Below, piece after piece: positions 8,860 to 18,352 of a stretch of 64,000 bases of DNA. Below the pieces are notes generated by a model that was not told where the DNA came from, did no database searches, and worked only from the letters and a program-made list of their open reading frames with translations. Position numbers and translations under genes: made by a program. Numbering within the stretch: position 1 is the first letter of the stretch; each line of letters starts with the position of its first letter. Origin of the DNA: Natrinema zhouii (GTDB lineage: Archaea; Halobacteriota; Halobacteria; Halobacteriales; Natrialbaceae); NCBI RefSeq assembly GCF_013456555.2, contig NZ_CP059154.1, forward strand, positions 3,658,001-3,722,000, written 5' to 3'.

Positions 8860-10371
8860 ATGTCTGAAACCGGGACGGAGTCCCGTCCGCTGGTCCGACA
8901 GCTTCCCGATCCAACGGCAGCGTCGAACGTCCGGTACAACCCGTCGCTCGAGGAACTGCGCGAACTCGCCAAGCCCGACGAGACGACGACCGAGTTCGGG
9001 TCGGCGTCGTACGTCAGCGAGGTCCGTTCGCGGAGTGCGGATCGGACGAAAAACAGCGTCGACCACGAGTTCACCGACCGCGACCACGAACTCGTCGACG
9101 ACGCCATCGGTATCGCGGACGAACGCGAGATGCTCTGTGTCGATCGACTGATGGGGCGTCACCCCGACGCGACCTTCTGTTGCCGCCTCTTCGTTCCCAT
9201 CGAGAACGCTCGGATCGCCTACGCGTGGGCGTCCCTGTTCGATCCGTCCGACGGACGAGATCCGGATCTCTACACCGTCCACTTGCCCGACTACGACGAA
9301 ACCGAGATTCGAGTCCTGCCCGACACTGGTGTAACGACCGTCCTCGGCACGGACTACATCGGCGAAGCCAAGAAGTCGTTCCTCCGGCTGTTCATGTATC
9401 GGATCAAACAGCAGGGTGGCCTCGGACTCCACGCGGGCAGCAAACGCGCCCGCGTCCGCGACGAGGACGGCGAACTCCAGACCGTCGGACAGGTTTTCAT
9501 GGGCCTCTCCGCGACCGGCAAGTCCACGCTGACCTCCCACGGCTGCTGGCTCGAGGAGCCGGAGGGAACCGCTATGATTCAGGACGACGTCTGCGGCCTC
9601 CTCTCCGACGGCACCGTCGCCGGCAGCGAGGGGCAGGGACTGTTCATCAAGACGATCGGCCTCGGCGAGGACGAACAGCCCGAACTCTACGAGGCCGCGA
9701 CCGCCGAATCGGCGATCCTGGAAAACGTCGCGGTCGACGACGACGGCACCGTCCACTTCGACGAGGACCGGTACACCTCCAATTCTCGAGCGATCGTCCA
9801 GCGCGACGAACTCGAGAGCGCTGCCGACGAAATCGACCTCAGCCGGATGGATCAGCTCTTCTTCATCACCCGCAATCCGCTGATGCCGCCGGTGGCCAAA
9901 CTCGACGAGGAACAGGCCGCCGTCGCGTTCATGCTCGGCGAGTCGATCGAAACCAGCGCGGGCGACCCGTCCCGAGCCGGCGAGTCGATCCGCGTCGTCG
10001 GAACGAACCCCTTCATCATCGGCTCCGAGGGTGAGGAGGGGAACATCTTCCACGAACTGGTCGACATTCTCGATATCGACTGTTACGTCATCAACACGGG
10101 TTACCTCGGCGAGAAATCGAAAGATATCGGCGTCACCGAGTCGGTGACGATTCTCACCGAGGCCGCTCGCGGCACCATCGAGTGGACCGACGACGAGCGG
10201 ACGGACCTGACGATCCCCGACTCGATTCCGGGGCTCGACATCGAGGACTACTACGTCCCGGACCACGTCGACGACTACGACGACGCGCTCGCGGACCTGC
10301 GCGCCGAGCGTCGCGACTACCTCGCCGAGTTCGACGACCTCCGTCAGGAGATCCAAGACGCCGTCTACTGA
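8860..10371 (+). CDS. pckA: phosphoenolpyruvate carboxykinase (ATP)
   Basis: The 503-residue enzyme converts oxaloacetate and ATP to phosphoenolpyruvate, CO2 and ADP at the entry to gluconeogenesis. Visible: the PEPCK-specific P-loop GLSATGKST at 215-223, the kinase-2 metal site IQDDV near 240, the conserved GLGLHAGSK block near 187-195, ENVAVDDDGTVHFDE in the nucleotide domain and YVINTGYLGEKSKDI near the C-terminus. The length is slightly below the bacterial enzyme (about 540), as the N-terminal domain is compact. The start at 8860 is supported by a TATA-like element 26-33 bases upstream. It is monocistronic and divergent from the coiled-coil gene. Confidence 0.93.
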   Translation: MSETGTESRPLVRQLPDPTAASNVRYNPSLEELRELAKPDETTTEFGSASYVSEVRSRSADRTKNSVDHEFTDRDHELVDDAIGIADEREMLCVDRLMGRHPDATFCCRLFVPIENARIAYAWASLFDPSDGRDPDLYTVHLPDYDETEIRVLPDTGVTTVLGTDYIGEAKKSFLRLFMYRIKQQGGLGLHAGSKRARVRDEDGELQTVGQVFMGLSATGKSTLTSHGCWLEEPEGTAMIQDDVCGLLSDGTVAGSEGQGLFIKTIGLGEDEQPELYEAATAESAILENVAVDDDGTVHFDEDRYTSNSRAIVQRDELESAADEIDLSRMDQLFFITRNPLMPPVAKLDEEQAAVAFMLGESIETSAGDPSRAGESIRVVGTNPFIIGSEGEEGNIFHELVDILDIDCYVINTGYLGEKSKDIGVTESVTILTEAARGTIEWTDDERTDLTIPDSIPGLDIEDYYVPDHVDDYDDALADLRAERRDYLAEFDDLRQEIQDAVY

Positions 10372-10506
10372 GCGCTCGATCGGACGCGCAAGAATCGGTT
10401 CGGGATCACGGACACCCGTTTTCAGACCTGCCGACGCCCCGACCGACGGGGCAGCACTTGCCGCACACGAATACCGTTATATGTGTCGAGTTCTCACGGT
10501 TGGGTA

Positions 10507-10698
10507 ATGAGCGCACAGGTACGAAAACCGACCGCGAGAGTCTGCGAAGAGTGCGGTCGCGGCGAAGTATGGGACACCGACCTCGAGGCGTGGCAGCTCG
10601 CCCGCGAAGACGGCGAGAGACAGGTCGGCAATCCACACTGCATTCACGAGTGGGACATCAACGGCACGTTCAATCCGGTCGACGGACCGGATACCTAA
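10507..10698 (+). CDS. HEWD family zinc-ribbon protein
   Basis: A 63-residue haloarchaeal protein named for its HEWD motif (residues about 49-52), followed by INGTFNPV. The N-terminal half carries a CEECGRGEVWD knuckle, and a Cys and His (PHCIHEWD) complete a likely zinc site. Family function is not known. The ATG at 10507 is preferred over the upstream in-frame start, because an ATATG-type TATA element (about 10475-10482) sits some 25-30 bases before it. Confidence 0.8.
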   Translation: MSAQVRKPTARVCEECGRGEVWDTDLEAWQLAREDGERQVGNPHCIHEWDINGTFNPVDGPDT

Positions 10699-10792
10699 CC
10701 GAACCCGACACCTGGCTAGCCCCGACGCGACGAACGGCCGTTCCCCGCGCCGCGACAGTGCTCTTTTCCCCGTCTCGAGCGTAGCCGCGACT

Positions 10793-11095
10793 ATGCCGAC
10801 CGTCTACATTACGGCGCCGCCCGCGGCGGCCGACGATATCGCCGAGACGCTGGTCGAGGAGCGACTCGCCGCCTGCGTGAACCGACTCTCGACGACCTCG
10901 ACGTATCGCTGGGACGATTCGATCCACCGCGACGACGAAGCGATTCTCCTCGCGAAGACGACCGACGAAGCGTACGACGAGCTCGTCGACCGCGTTCGCG
11001 ATCTGCATCCTTATGACGTGCCCTGTCTCGAGCGATTCGACGAGGACGACGTCCTCGAGTCGTTCGCGACGTGGCGAGCGGAGAGCGTCGAGTAG
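10793..11095 (+). CDS. cutA: CutA1 divalent-cation tolerance protein
   Basis: The 100-residue product is a standard CutA1: N-terminal strand TVYITAPP, the block LVEERLAACVNRLSTTSTYRW, the ILLAKTT strand and the HPYDVPCLERF signature, with a final helix FATWRAESV. CutA1 forms trimers with a ferredoxin-like fold and is linked to copper and other divalent-metal tolerance; its biochemical role is still unsettled. The start ATG at 10793 begins the first strand. It precedes rpl11 by 97 bases and has its own promoter region. Confidence 0.92.
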   Translation: MPTVYITAPPAAADDIAETLVEERLAACVNRLSTTSTYRWDDSIHRDDEAILLAKTTDEAYDELVDRVRDLHPYDVPCLERFDEDDVLESFATWRAESVE

Positions 11096-11192
11096 CCCGC
11101 ACGCTCGAGTCGACCGGCGTACGTCAGTCGCTCACAGACGATGACTACCCGAATTAGCAACCCTTAAAACTCGCGCACGGGTTGTGACGGGT

Positions 11193-11681
11193 ATGGCTGG
11201 AACTATCGAAGTGCTCGTTCCGGGCGGTCAGGCCAACCCTGGCCCGCCGCTCGGTCCCGAGCTCGGACCGACCCCCGTCGACGTGCAAGCCGTCGTACAG
11301 GAAATCAACGATCAGACCGAAGCGTTCGACGGCACCGAAGTCCCCGTCACCGTCGACTACGACGACGACGGCTCCTTCGAGATCGACGTCGGCGTCCCGC
11401 CGACGGCGGCGCTCGTCAAGGACGAGGCCGGTTTCGAGACCGGCAGCGGCGAGCCCCAGAAGGATTTCGTCGCGGACCTCTCCGTCGAGCAGGTCAAGAA
11501 GATCGCCGAGCAGAAACACCCCGACCTGCTCGCCTACGACACGATCAACGCCGCGAAGGAAGTCGTCGGAACCTGTGCTTCGATGGGCGTCACCATCGAG
11601 GGCAACGACGCTCGAGAGTTCAAGGAACTCGTCGACGACGGCGAGTACGACGACGTTCTCCTGGACGGCGCAGAGGCGTAA
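11193..11681 (+). CDS. rpl11: 50S ribosomal protein L11
   Basis: The 162-residue protein binds 23S rRNA at the GTPase-associated centre. Seen: GGQANPGPPLGPELGP near the N-terminus, the L11 linker PPTAALVKDEAGF, and the RNA-binding C-terminal domain DLSVEQVKKIAEQK with CASMGVTIEG. I start at the ATG (11193-11195) rather than the GTG nine bases upstream, because a TTAAAA element at about 11163-11168 places a leaderless transcript start here. It lies apart from rpl1-rpl10-rpl12, with a divergent membrane-protein gene between, so it is a separate transcription unit. Confidence 0.96.
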   Translation: MAGTIEVLVPGGQANPGPPLGPELGPTPVDVQAVVQEINDQTEAFDGTEVPVTVDYDDDGSFEIDVGVPPTAALVKDEAGFETGSGEPQKDFVADLSVEQVKKIAEQKHPDLLAYDTINAAKEVVGTCASMGVTIEGNDAREFKELVDDGEYDDVLLDGAEA

Positions 11682-11861
11682 TCCGCGAGCCGAAATCGAG
11701 GTTTCGTTTTTCGATGAGCAGCCGTGTCGCTCGAGCTGATTGACCCTCGAGTGTCGAATGCGCTTACTAGTAGAAACAGAGCGACGCGTGGCTATTCCGT
11801 GATGGCCAGCGCAACAGTGGCAGTGCGTACACCGGTCGGGTTGCCGGCAGACCCGAACGGA

Positions 11862-12470
11862 CTAGATTTTGTTCGCGGGCGGGACGGTTCGTTCATCCGG
11901 TTGCGCTGTGCCGACGCCGCCGAACACGATACGAACGCTTGCACCGAGACCGAACGCACCAGCGAAGGCGGCGAGAACGGCGGTTGCCGGAAGTGAGAAG
12001 CCAGCGAGCCCGCTGAGGAGTGCGCCGACCAGGACGCCGATCCACAACCGGTCAGCCCCGAACCGCGAGGCGATGGCAGTGCCGATCGCGGAGAGCCCGA
12101 TCACGGTCACCGTCGGCAGGACTATCGCACCGAGGACCACCAGCGGAATGCCGAAGAACACCCCGACGCTCGTGTCGGCGATAACGATTCCCGTGCCTGT
12201 GAGACCGCCAACGACCAGCAGGCTGGGCAGTCCGAGACACAGAGAGATAATGGGACTACGGCGTGACTTCGTTACTGCGCGTGTGCCGTACGTCTGGAGC
12301 ATTCCGAGTACCACCATCGCGACGAGTACCGTCGCGGTGAACTGGATACCGACCCGAACGATCGGTTCGAGCGACCGATACGCCTCGAGATTCCCCCCAT
12401 CCCCCGACACTGAGACGACCGAATCGAGGACTGGCGGTCCAACTGTTGTATATAACTCTACTGGCCACAT
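11862..12470 (-). CDS. multi-spanning membrane protein, hypothetical
   Basis: Encodes 202 residues. An N-terminal segment of about 40 residues is followed by four or five hydrophobic helices (about 42-62, 76-98, 102-128, 140-176), rich in Gly, Ala, Val and Leu, and a polar tail. It has no cysteine or charged cluster suggesting a catalytic site. I do not recognise a family, though its composition recalls membrane domains attached to polymer-forming cytoskeletal proteins. It sits between rpl11 and the rpl1 operon on the opposite strand, unusual as these genes are contiguous in many haloarchaea. Confidence 0.65.
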   Translation of the reverse strand: MWPVELYTTVGPPVLDSVVSVSGDGGNLEAYRSLEPIVRVGIQFTATVLVAMVVLGMLQTYGTRAVTKSRRSPIISLCLGLPSLLVVGGLTGTGIVIADTSVGVFFGIPLVVLGAIVLPTVTVIGLSAIGTAIASRFGADRLWIGVLVGALLSGLAGFSLPATAVLAAFAGAFGLGASVRIVFGGVGTAQPDERTVPPANKI

Positions 12471-12675
12471 GGTTGTCTGTTACAAGATAACGCATCGTAT
12501 ACCTTTCGGTTATCGTGACTGTGTATTTCGGTGATTGTTACGGTGTGATCTATTTGGCGTTGCAACGACGAGTGACGGCTGGGACCGGTCGGACGACGAG
12601 CACGATGGCAACGGGACCGAGGGAGGAGAACCGCTGCGACCGGCCCGAAGCCGGGCGTACGCGCAGTTCGACGGG

Positions 12676-12765
12676 TTTAAGTTCGGGATGACACTTGGTT
12701 CAAGGGAGACAGGCATCGCCTGTTTCACTGACCCGTAGGAGCAACCCTGCGTACTACGGAGGTGA
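12676..12765 (+). promoter_or_regulatory. promoter and structured leader of the rpl1-rpl10-rpl12 operon
   Basis: A TTTAA element at 12676-12680 predicts transcription from about 12703, giving a leader near 65 bases. The leader contains a perfect hairpin ACAGGC-ATC-GCCTGT (12709-12723) and a strong Shine-Dalgarno sequence GGAGGTGA (12758-12765) just before the rpl1 ATG. Archaeal L1 is known to repress its own operon by binding a leader element that mimics its 23S rRNA site; this leader is in the right place, but I have not aligned it to the rRNA site. A ribosome-binding site here contrasts with the leaderless genes around. Confidence 0.65.
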
Positions 12766-12768
12766 ACG

Positions 12769-13401
12769 ATGGCAGATTCGGATATTCAAACAGCAGTAGC
12801 CCGCGCACTCGAGGATTCGCCCGACCGGAACTTTACCGAGACGGTAGACCTCGCGATTAATCTGCGCGACTTAGACCTGAACGAACCGTCGAACCGCGTT
12901 GACGAGTCGATCGTCCTGCCGTCCGGAACCGGCCAGGAGACCCGCATCGTCGTCATCGCCGAAGGAGAGACCGCCGTCCGCGCCGAAGAGGCCGCGGACG
13001 ACGTACTTTCGGTGGACGACGTGGCCGATCTGGACGACGACGACGCCAAAGACATGGCTGACGAGACGGACTTCTTCATCGCCGAAGAAGCGATGATGCA
13101 AGACATCGCCCGGCACCTGGGTACCATTCTCGGTCCTCGAGGGAAGATGCCGGACCCGCTCGCGCCCGACGACGACGTCGTCGAAACCGTCAACCGACTC
13201 AAAAGTACCGTGCAGCTTCGCTCCGGCGACCGACGAACGTTCCACACGCTCGTCGGTGCCGAAGATATGGACGCCGAAGATATCGGCGACAACATCGACG
13301 TCATCCTGCGACGCCTGCACGCTGACCTCGAGAAGGGGCCCCAGAACATCGACGCCGTCTACGTGAAGACGACGATGGGGCCGTCCGTGGAGGTGGCCTA
13401 G
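12769..13401 (+). CDS. rpl1: 50S ribosomal protein L1
   Basis: The 210-residue two-domain L1 stalk protein has the motifs [19 protein letters not shown] at the start, an [15 protein letters not shown] block near residue 120 and the ending [19 protein letters not shown]. It binds the L1 stalk of 23S rRNA and, in archaea studied, represses translation of its own operon. The start at 12769 follows the Shine-Dalgarno sequence at 12758-12765. The stop codon (13399-13401) and the rpl10 ATG (13403) are one base apart, so the three genes are translationally linked. Confidence 0.97.
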   Translation: MADSDIQTAVARALEDSPDRNFTETVDLAINLRDLDLNEPSNRVDESIVLPSGTGQETRIVVIAEGETAVRAEEAADDVLSVDDVADLDDDDAKDMADETDFFIAEEAMMQDIARHLGTILGPRGKMPDPLAPDDDVVETVNRLKSTVQLRSGDRRTFHTLVGAEDMDAEDIGDNIDVILRRLHADLEKGPQNIDAVYVKTTMGPSVEVA

Positions 13402-13402
13402 A

Positions 13403-14452
13403 ATGAGCGCACAGGCTGAACGCAAAACCGAGAATCTTCCCCAGTGGAAGAAAGAGGAAGTCGACGAGCTCGCACAAATCATCGACGAGTACGAGAGCGT
13501 CGGCGTCGTCGGCATCGCCGGCATCCCCTCGAAGCAGCTTCAGGATATGCGCCGCGACCTGTACGGCACCGCCGTGTTGCGCGTCAGCCGCAACACCCTG
13601 CAGACGCGTGCGCTCGAGGACGCCGGACTCGGCGACCTCGTCGAGCACATCGAGGGCCAGGTCGGGATCGTCGGGACCAACGAGAACCCGTTCTCGCTCT
13701 ACAAGGAACTCGAGGCGTCCAAGACGCCCGCACCGATCAACGAGGGCGAAGTCGCCCCGAACGACATCGTCATCCCCGAAGGGGACACCGGTGTCGATCC
13801 GGGGCCGTTCGTCGGTGAACTCCAAAGCGTCGGCGCGAACGCGCGCATCGAAGACGGTTCGATCCAGGTCATGGAGGACTCGACGGTCCTCGAGGCCGGT
13901 GGAACCGTCTCCGCGGATCTGACGAACGTCCTCAACGAGCTCGGCATCGAGCCAAAGGAGGTCGGTCTCGACCTTCGTGCCGTCATCGCCGACGGCGTGC
14001 TCTTCAGTCCGGAAGACCTCGACATCGACGTCGACGCCTACCGGAGCGACGTGTCGACGGCCGCCGCCCGCGCTCGGAACCTCTCGCTCAACGCGAGCTT
14101 CCCGACCGCGACGACGGCCCCGACGCTCATCGCCAAGGCCACGGGCGAGGCGAAGAGCCTCGGTCTGCAGGCCGCCATCGAGGACGAAGCCCTGATGCCC
14201 GACCTCGTCAGCAAGGCCGACGCACAGCTGCGTGCGCTCGCTTCCCAGATCGACGACGAGGAGGCGCTTCCTGACGACCTTCAGGACGTCGCGGCGGCCG
14301 CCCCGGCGGCAGCCGAGGACGAGGACGAAGACGAATCGACAGACGACCAGACCGAAGACGAGGCTGAGACCGAGGACGCTGACGCCGACACCGACGATGA
14401 TGACGAAGACGACGGTGACGGCGCGGCCGGTCTCGGCGAGATGTTCGGATAA
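13403..14452 (+). CDS. rpl10: 50S ribosomal protein L10 (P0 stalk base)
   Basis: The 349-residue archaeal L10/P0 anchors the L12 dimers of the ribosomal stalk. It shows the rRNA-binding N-terminal domain ([21 protein letters not shown] region near residues 33-45), an insertion domain typical of archaeal/eukaryotic P0, and a long Asp/Glu tail ending GLGEMFG. That ending is shared with L12 (GLGELFG) and is the translation-factor-binding hook of the archaeal stalk. It is the middle gene of the operon, and a ribosome-binding site GGAGGTGG lies in the end of rpl1. Confidence 0.97.
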   Translation: MSAQAERKTENLPQWKKEEVDELAQIIDEYESVGVVGIAGIPSKQLQDMRRDLYGTAVLRVSRNTLQTRALEDAGLGDLVEHIEGQVGIVGTNENPFSLYKELEASKTPAPINEGEVAPNDIVIPEGDTGVDPGPFVGELQSVGANARIEDGSIQVMEDSTVLEAGGTVSADLTNVLNELGIEPKEVGLDLRAVIADGVLFSPEDLDIDVDAYRSDVSTAAARARNLSLNASFPTATTAPTLIAKATGEAKSLGLQAAIEDEALMPDLVSKADAQLRALASQIDDEEALPDDLQDVAAAAPAAAEDEDEDESTDDQTEDEAETEDADADTDDDDEDDGDGAAGLGEMFG

Positions 14453-14473
14453 CGACTACCAGAGGATCCAACA

Positions 14474-14827
14474 ATGGAATACGTATACGCTGCACTCATC
14501 CTGAACGAATCGGGCGAAGAGATCAACGAAGACAACCTGACGAACGTGCTCGACGCTGCCGGCGTCGACGTCGAAGAGTCCCGTGTCAAGGCGCTCGTCG
14601 CCGCACTCGAGGACGTCGACATCGACGACGCAGTCTCCGAGGCCGCTGCCGTCCCCGCTGGCGGAGCCGCCGCAGGCGGTGCCGCGGGTGGCGAGGCCGC
14701 TGCCGACGAAGGCGGCGACGAAGCCGAAGAAGAGGCCGAAGAGACCAGCGACGTGCCGGACACGACGGACGAGGACGACGAAGACGACGAGGCCGACGGC
14801 GAGGGTCTCGGCGAACTCTTCGGATAA
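14474..14827 (+). CDS. rpl12: 50S ribosomal protein L12 (P1/P2 type)
   Basis: The 117-residue acidic stalk protein begins [21 protein letters not shown], the helical dimerisation domain, then an Ala/Gly hinge and an Asp/Glu run that ends in GLGELFG, the factor-binding tail. It is the last gene of the operon, 21 bases after rpl10. A T-rich stretch after the stop (about 14868-14876, GATTTTTAT) is a plausible terminator. Confidence 0.97.
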   Translation: MEYVYAALILNESGEEINEDNLTNVLDAAGVDVEESRVKALVAALEDVDIDDAVSEAAAVPAGGAAAGGAAGGEAAADEGGDEAEEEAEETSDVPDTTDEDDEDDEADGEGLGELFG

Positions 14828-14992
14828 CGCCCGTTCACGTCGATCCGGTTTCGACGAGGTACCAACCCCGATTTTTATCGACGCTCGAGGGCGAGTGGCG
14901 ACGCCGCGTGCAGGAGCAGCCGATGACGACGGACTCGAGCGGCGAGTGTCCGATCCGAGACCATATAAACGAGGCCGCGGCCAGAGTGTGCG

Positions 14993-16228
14993 ATGGCCGC
15001 CCCAGTCGAGATCGTCACCGAGCCGGCGCTGACCCTCCAGCTTCTCGCGTGGGTCCTCGCCGGCTCGCTGCTGGGGTGTTGTAGCGGGCTCGTGCCGGGA
15101 CTGCACGCGAACAACTTCGCGTTCCTGTTAGCCGGCGTCGCGCCGTCGGTTCCCGGCCCGCCGCTGTTCGTGGGCTGTGCGATGCTCGCCGCCGGCGTCG
15201 TCCACACCTTTCTGAACGCCGTCCCCGCGATGGCGCTCGGCGTTCCCGACGCGGAGATGGCCGTCACTGCACTGCCCGGACACCGAATGGTTCTCGAGGG
15301 ACGGGGGTACGAGGCGATTCGGCTCTCGGCGCTCGGCAGTCTCCTCGCCGTGCTCGCCGCGGTGCCGCTGGCCGTCCCCGTGACCCGGGGCGTGACGGCC
15401 GTCTACCCGACGGTACGGGCACAGCTACCGCTACTGTTGGCGATGATCGCGATCGCACTCATCGCCTCGGAGCCCACGTGGCGGAGCCGATTCGGCGGGC
15501 TGCTCTCGCTCGCGCTGGCCGTCGTGCTCGGCGCGCTCACGCTGGACCTCTCGCCGGCGGCCCCGCTCGAGGCAGGTGGCATGCTCGCACCGCTGTTCGC
15601 CGGCCTCTTCGGCGCGCCGGTGTTGATCGACGCGGTTCGCGGGAACGGTATTCCCCGTCAGGACGGCGACGGGATCGCGATGTCTCGAGGGCTCGTCGGG
15701 CTCACGGCAATCGCGGGTACGTTCGCAGGTGCCGCGGTCGGATACCTTCCCGGCATCACGGCAGCGATCGCCGCCGTCGCGGTCCTCGTCGTCGTCCCGG
15801 ACGGGGCCAGCGACCGCGGCTATATCGTCGCGACCAGCGGTGTTGACACCGCGAATACGATTTTCGCGCTCTTCGCGCTGGCCGCCATCGGCCAGCCCCG
15901 GACCGGGGTGCTGGTTGCCTTCGATCGAACGAACGCACCGCTCGAGATACCGATGCTGCTCGTCGCCGTCGTCCTCGCGGGGCTGATCGGCTTCGTGCTC
16001 GTGATCCTCGTCGGGGACGCCTATCTCGAGCTGGTCGGTCGACTGGCTTACTGGAAGATATCGGTCGCCGTTCTCGCGCTGTTGCTCGTTCTTTCGTTTC
16101 TCTTCACGGGTCCGGTCGGGATCGCGGTTTTCGTCGCAGCGTCCGTCGTCGGGCTAGTTCCGGTTCGATTGCGTGCTCGTCGCGTTCACCTGATGGGTGT
16201 CCTGTATCCAGCGATACTCTTCTCGTGA
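14993..16228 (+). CDS. TctA-type (tripartite tricarboxylate transporter-like) permease
   Basis: The 411-residue membrane protein has about ten hydrophobic helices. The two half-domains each carry the glycine-proline signature of the TctA/DUF112 family: GLVPGLHANNFAFLLAG near residue 32 and GYLPGITAAIAA near 250. Bacterial TctA works with a small TctB and a periplasmic TctC to import citrate and other carboxylates; archaeal members occur alone, as here, with no partner nearby. Start is the ATG at 14993, with a TATA-like ATATAAA about 25 bases upstream. Substrate unknown. Confidence 0.85.
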   Translation: MAAPVEIVTEPALTLQLLAWVLAGSLLGCCSGLVPGLHANNFAFLLAGVAPSVPGPPLFVGCAMLAAGVVHTFLNAVPAMALGVPDAEMAVTALPGHRMVLEGRGYEAIRLSALGSLLAVLAAVPLAVPVTRGVTAVYPTVRAQLPLLLAMIAIALIASEPTWRSRFGGLLSLALAVVLGALTLDLSPAAPLEAGGMLAPLFAGLFGAPVLIDAVRGNGIPRQDGDGIAMSRGLVGLTAIAGTFAGAAVGYLPGITAAIAAVAVLVVVPDGASDRGYIVATSGVDTANTIFALFALAAIGQPRTGVLVAFDRTNAPLEIPMLLVAVVLAGLIGFVLVILVGDAYLELVGRLAYWKISVAVLALLLVLSFLFTGPVGIAVFVAASVVGLVPVRLRARRVHLMGVLYPAILFS

Positions 16229-16609
16229 CGGACGCCGACCGACGCAGCTGATCGTGCGCGATCGGTTCGCGGCTGCGAGACGCACGACGATTCGTCTTCA
16301 CACACCAGTTCGAGTGCGGTCACGCGCTGTTCTCCCTGTGCGATCCGCTCTCAGTAGTTTCCCGACAGTGACCCAGCCTAACCGTCCCATTCCGATTATA
16401 ATGGCGACCATTACGATTGTGAACATTTGATTTTCCGTATTGTATGTCGAGACTAGGTATCGACCCCTATTCGTAACAATAGTGTATACTCTCTACTGCC
16501 CGAATGTAAATGCCGCTGATAGCTATACGAGACGGGGCCATCATCGAACGAGTCGTGGGACGCACTGGCCGTCAGAACGCATTCGGACAGTCCACGGGGG
16601 TGAACGACG
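16229..16609. other. 381-base gap between transporter and WbqC genes
   Basis: The gap is AT-richer than its surroundings from about 16400 to 16530. It holds a possible small minus-strand gene (16298-16426, listed separately) and the presumed promoter of the WbqC gene, whose ATG is preceded by a GGGGGTGA ribosome-binding-like sequence (about 16597-16604). I see no RNA gene or repeat. Confidence 0.4.
16298..16426 (-). CDS. possible 42-residue single-span membrane peptide
   Basis: An ATG at 16424-16426 opens a 42-residue frame: a hydrophobic N-terminal segment MFTIVMVAIIIGMG followed by a strongly basic tail of repeated Arg and Thr. That is the shape of a small N-terminally anchored peptide, but the Arg-rich tail is unusual for a haloarchaeal protein, and the frame could be chance. 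No family recognised. Confidence 0.25.
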   Translation of the reverse strand: MFTIVMVAIIIGMGRLGWVTVGKLLRADRTGRTARDRTRTGV

Positions 16610-17410
16610 ATGAGCGATACGGGTAACGGGAAGACGGATCAGGCTGCGACGCAGCGACCGAGCTCAACTGGGACGCGACGGGCCGAGAGACGAGCCGTAT
16701 CGAACGCTATCGCTCAGGCGGACGAACGGACTATTGCGATTCACCAGCCGAACTATCTGCCCTGGATCGGCTACTTCCACAAAATACGTCGCAGTGACGT
16801 TTTCGTCTTTCTCGACGATGTCGAGTACACGTCTCAGTCGTGGATCAATCGCAACAAGATCAAAACTCCCGACGGATGGACGTGGCTCACCGTCCCAGTT
16901 CGTGGATCCGACGGGCCGATCAAAGCGGTGGACGTCGCGGGCGACGCCTGGCGCGACACTCATCGAAAGAGCCTCCAGCAGAACTACGGGAAAGCAGCGT
17001 GCTTCGACGAATTCGCCGACCTCTTCGAGGAAACGTACGCGCAGTCGTGGGATTCGCTGTGCGAATTGAACGTCCATCTGACTCGAGCGATCGCCGATCG
17101 GATCGGACTCGAGTGCCAGTTCGTTCGGTCGTCGGAACTCGACGTTACTGCCACGAACGCCGAGCGGATCGTCCGACTCTGTGACGAACTCGATGCCGAC
17201 CGGTATCTTTCCGGGGAGGGTGCCCGTTCGTATCTCGATCGTGCACGGTTCGAGGCGAGAGATATCTCGCTGGAGTACCAGTCGGTTTCGCAGCCGCGCT
17301 ACGAGCAGCGATTCGACGGATTCGTCCCGGAGTTGTCCATCGTCGACGCGCTCATGAACGTTGGTTCGGACGGCACGAACGATCTTCTCGACTCGATGAC
17401 CGATCCATGA
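16610..17410 (+). CDS. WbqC-like family protein
   Basis: The 266-residue protein has the family signature IAIHQPNYLPWIGYFHKI at about residues 41-58 (His-Gln-Pro-x-Tyr-Leu-Pro-Trp), then FVFLDDVEYTSQSWINRNKIK and LSGEGARSYLD later. WbqC proteins occur in surface-polysaccharide and glycolipid loci and are thought to act on sugar or acyl chains, but their reaction is unproven. The first 35 residues are Ser/Thr/Arg-rich and look disordered; a later start is possible. It overlaps the deacetylase gene by four bases (ATGA), so the two are co-translated. Confidence 0.85.
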   Translation: MSDTGNGKTDQAATQRPSSTGTRRAERRAVSNAIAQADERTIAIHQPNYLPWIGYFHKIRRSDVFVFLDDVEYTSQSWINRNKIKTPDGWTWLTVPVRGSDGPIKAVDVAGDAWRDTHRKSLQQNYGKAACFDEFADLFEETYAQSWDSLCELNVHLTRAIADRIGLECQFVRSSELDVTATNAERIVRLCDELDADRYLSGEGARSYLDRARFEARDISLEYQSVSQPRYEQRFDGFVPELSIVDALMNVGSDGTNDLLDSMTDP

Positions 17411-18210
17411 GTAGCACTGACCAGACGACGGACGGGTGGGCCCAGGATTTCAGCTACGACTATTACCGGAAACTACTCCGGGTCCTTCAGGAGACCTTCG
17501 ACGTTCGCACGCTCTCGGAGTACCCGGAGTGTCGCTCGAACGGAGAACCCGTGGCGATCGTCCGACACGACGTCGACGTCTGCATGGAACGGGCTGTCGA
17601 ACTGGCACGTCTCGAGCACCAGGTCGGCGTTCGATCGGTGTACATGGTCAATCCTGATACACCGCTGTACGATATCGACGACGAGCGCGAACGGTTGTTC
17701 GAAATCCGCGATCTCGGGCACGAAATCGGGCTACACTGCGACCTAACTTCGATGATGAACGATGCCCGAAACGACGAACTGGACGTCGACCGCGGCCTTT
17801 CCCGCAGGGAGGAGACACACGTCAGAGATGCGCGACACCGATTGGAATCGATCGGTCTCGATTCGATCGCGTCACTGTCGTTTCACCGACCGGTACCGCG
17901 AGTGCTCGACGGACCGCCGACGATCGCCGGAATGGTCAACGCGTACAGTTCGGCGCTGATGTCGGCGTACATCTCTGACTCCGCTGGCCGGTGGCGCGAG
18001 GGACCGCCGATCCAGACGATACCCGCACCCGCTCCGGACGTGTTGCAGGTACTGACGCATCCGGTGTGGTGGGCGGAGACCCACAACCCCCCGCTCGAGC
18101 AGTTTCTCAGCGTGACGAACGGACTCGATATACTGGACGAAGACGTGTACGCGGAACTCGTTTCGATCTGTCCGGAGTACGGCGAGCGGATAGACGACAT
18201 CGTGGCGTGA
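17407..18210 (+). CDS. polysaccharide-deacetylase-like (NodB fold) protein
   Basis: The 267-residue protein has the metal-site order of the NodB/PDA fold: VRHDVDVCMERA (His-Asp, motif 1), HEIGLHCDLTSMM (motif 2), SFHRPVP (motif 3 variant) and LTHPVWW (C-terminal His). Members deacetylate N-acetyl sugars or act on related carbohydrates. No signal peptide is seen, so a cytosolic role in making a surface sugar is likely. It overlaps the WbqC gene by four bases; the pair looks like a small glycan-modification module with somewhat lower GC than the flanks. Confidence 0.8.
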   Translation: MSSTDQTTDGWAQDFSYDYYRKLLRVLQETFDVRTLSEYPECRSNGEPVAIVRHDVDVCMERAVELARLEHQVGVRSVYMVNPDTPLYDIDDERERLFEIRDLGHEIGLHCDLTSMMNDARNDELDVDRGLSRREETHVRDARHRLESIGLDSIASLSFHRPVPRVLDGPPTIAGMVNAYSSALMSAYISDSAGRWREGPPIQTIPAPAPDVLQVLTHPVWWAETHNPPLEQFLSVTNGLDILDEDVYAELVSICPEYGERIDDIVA

Positions 18211-18352
18211 GGGTCGAATACGGTCGTCTGGACGGTGCCCGTTCGACCGTCCGCTCGGAGACCGGCGTCACTCTGTGCCCGCTCCGATGAACGGGTGAGG
18301 GACGGCCGGTGACTCGCGAACGGCACCGTCGCTCGCACTCGAGTCCGCACAT

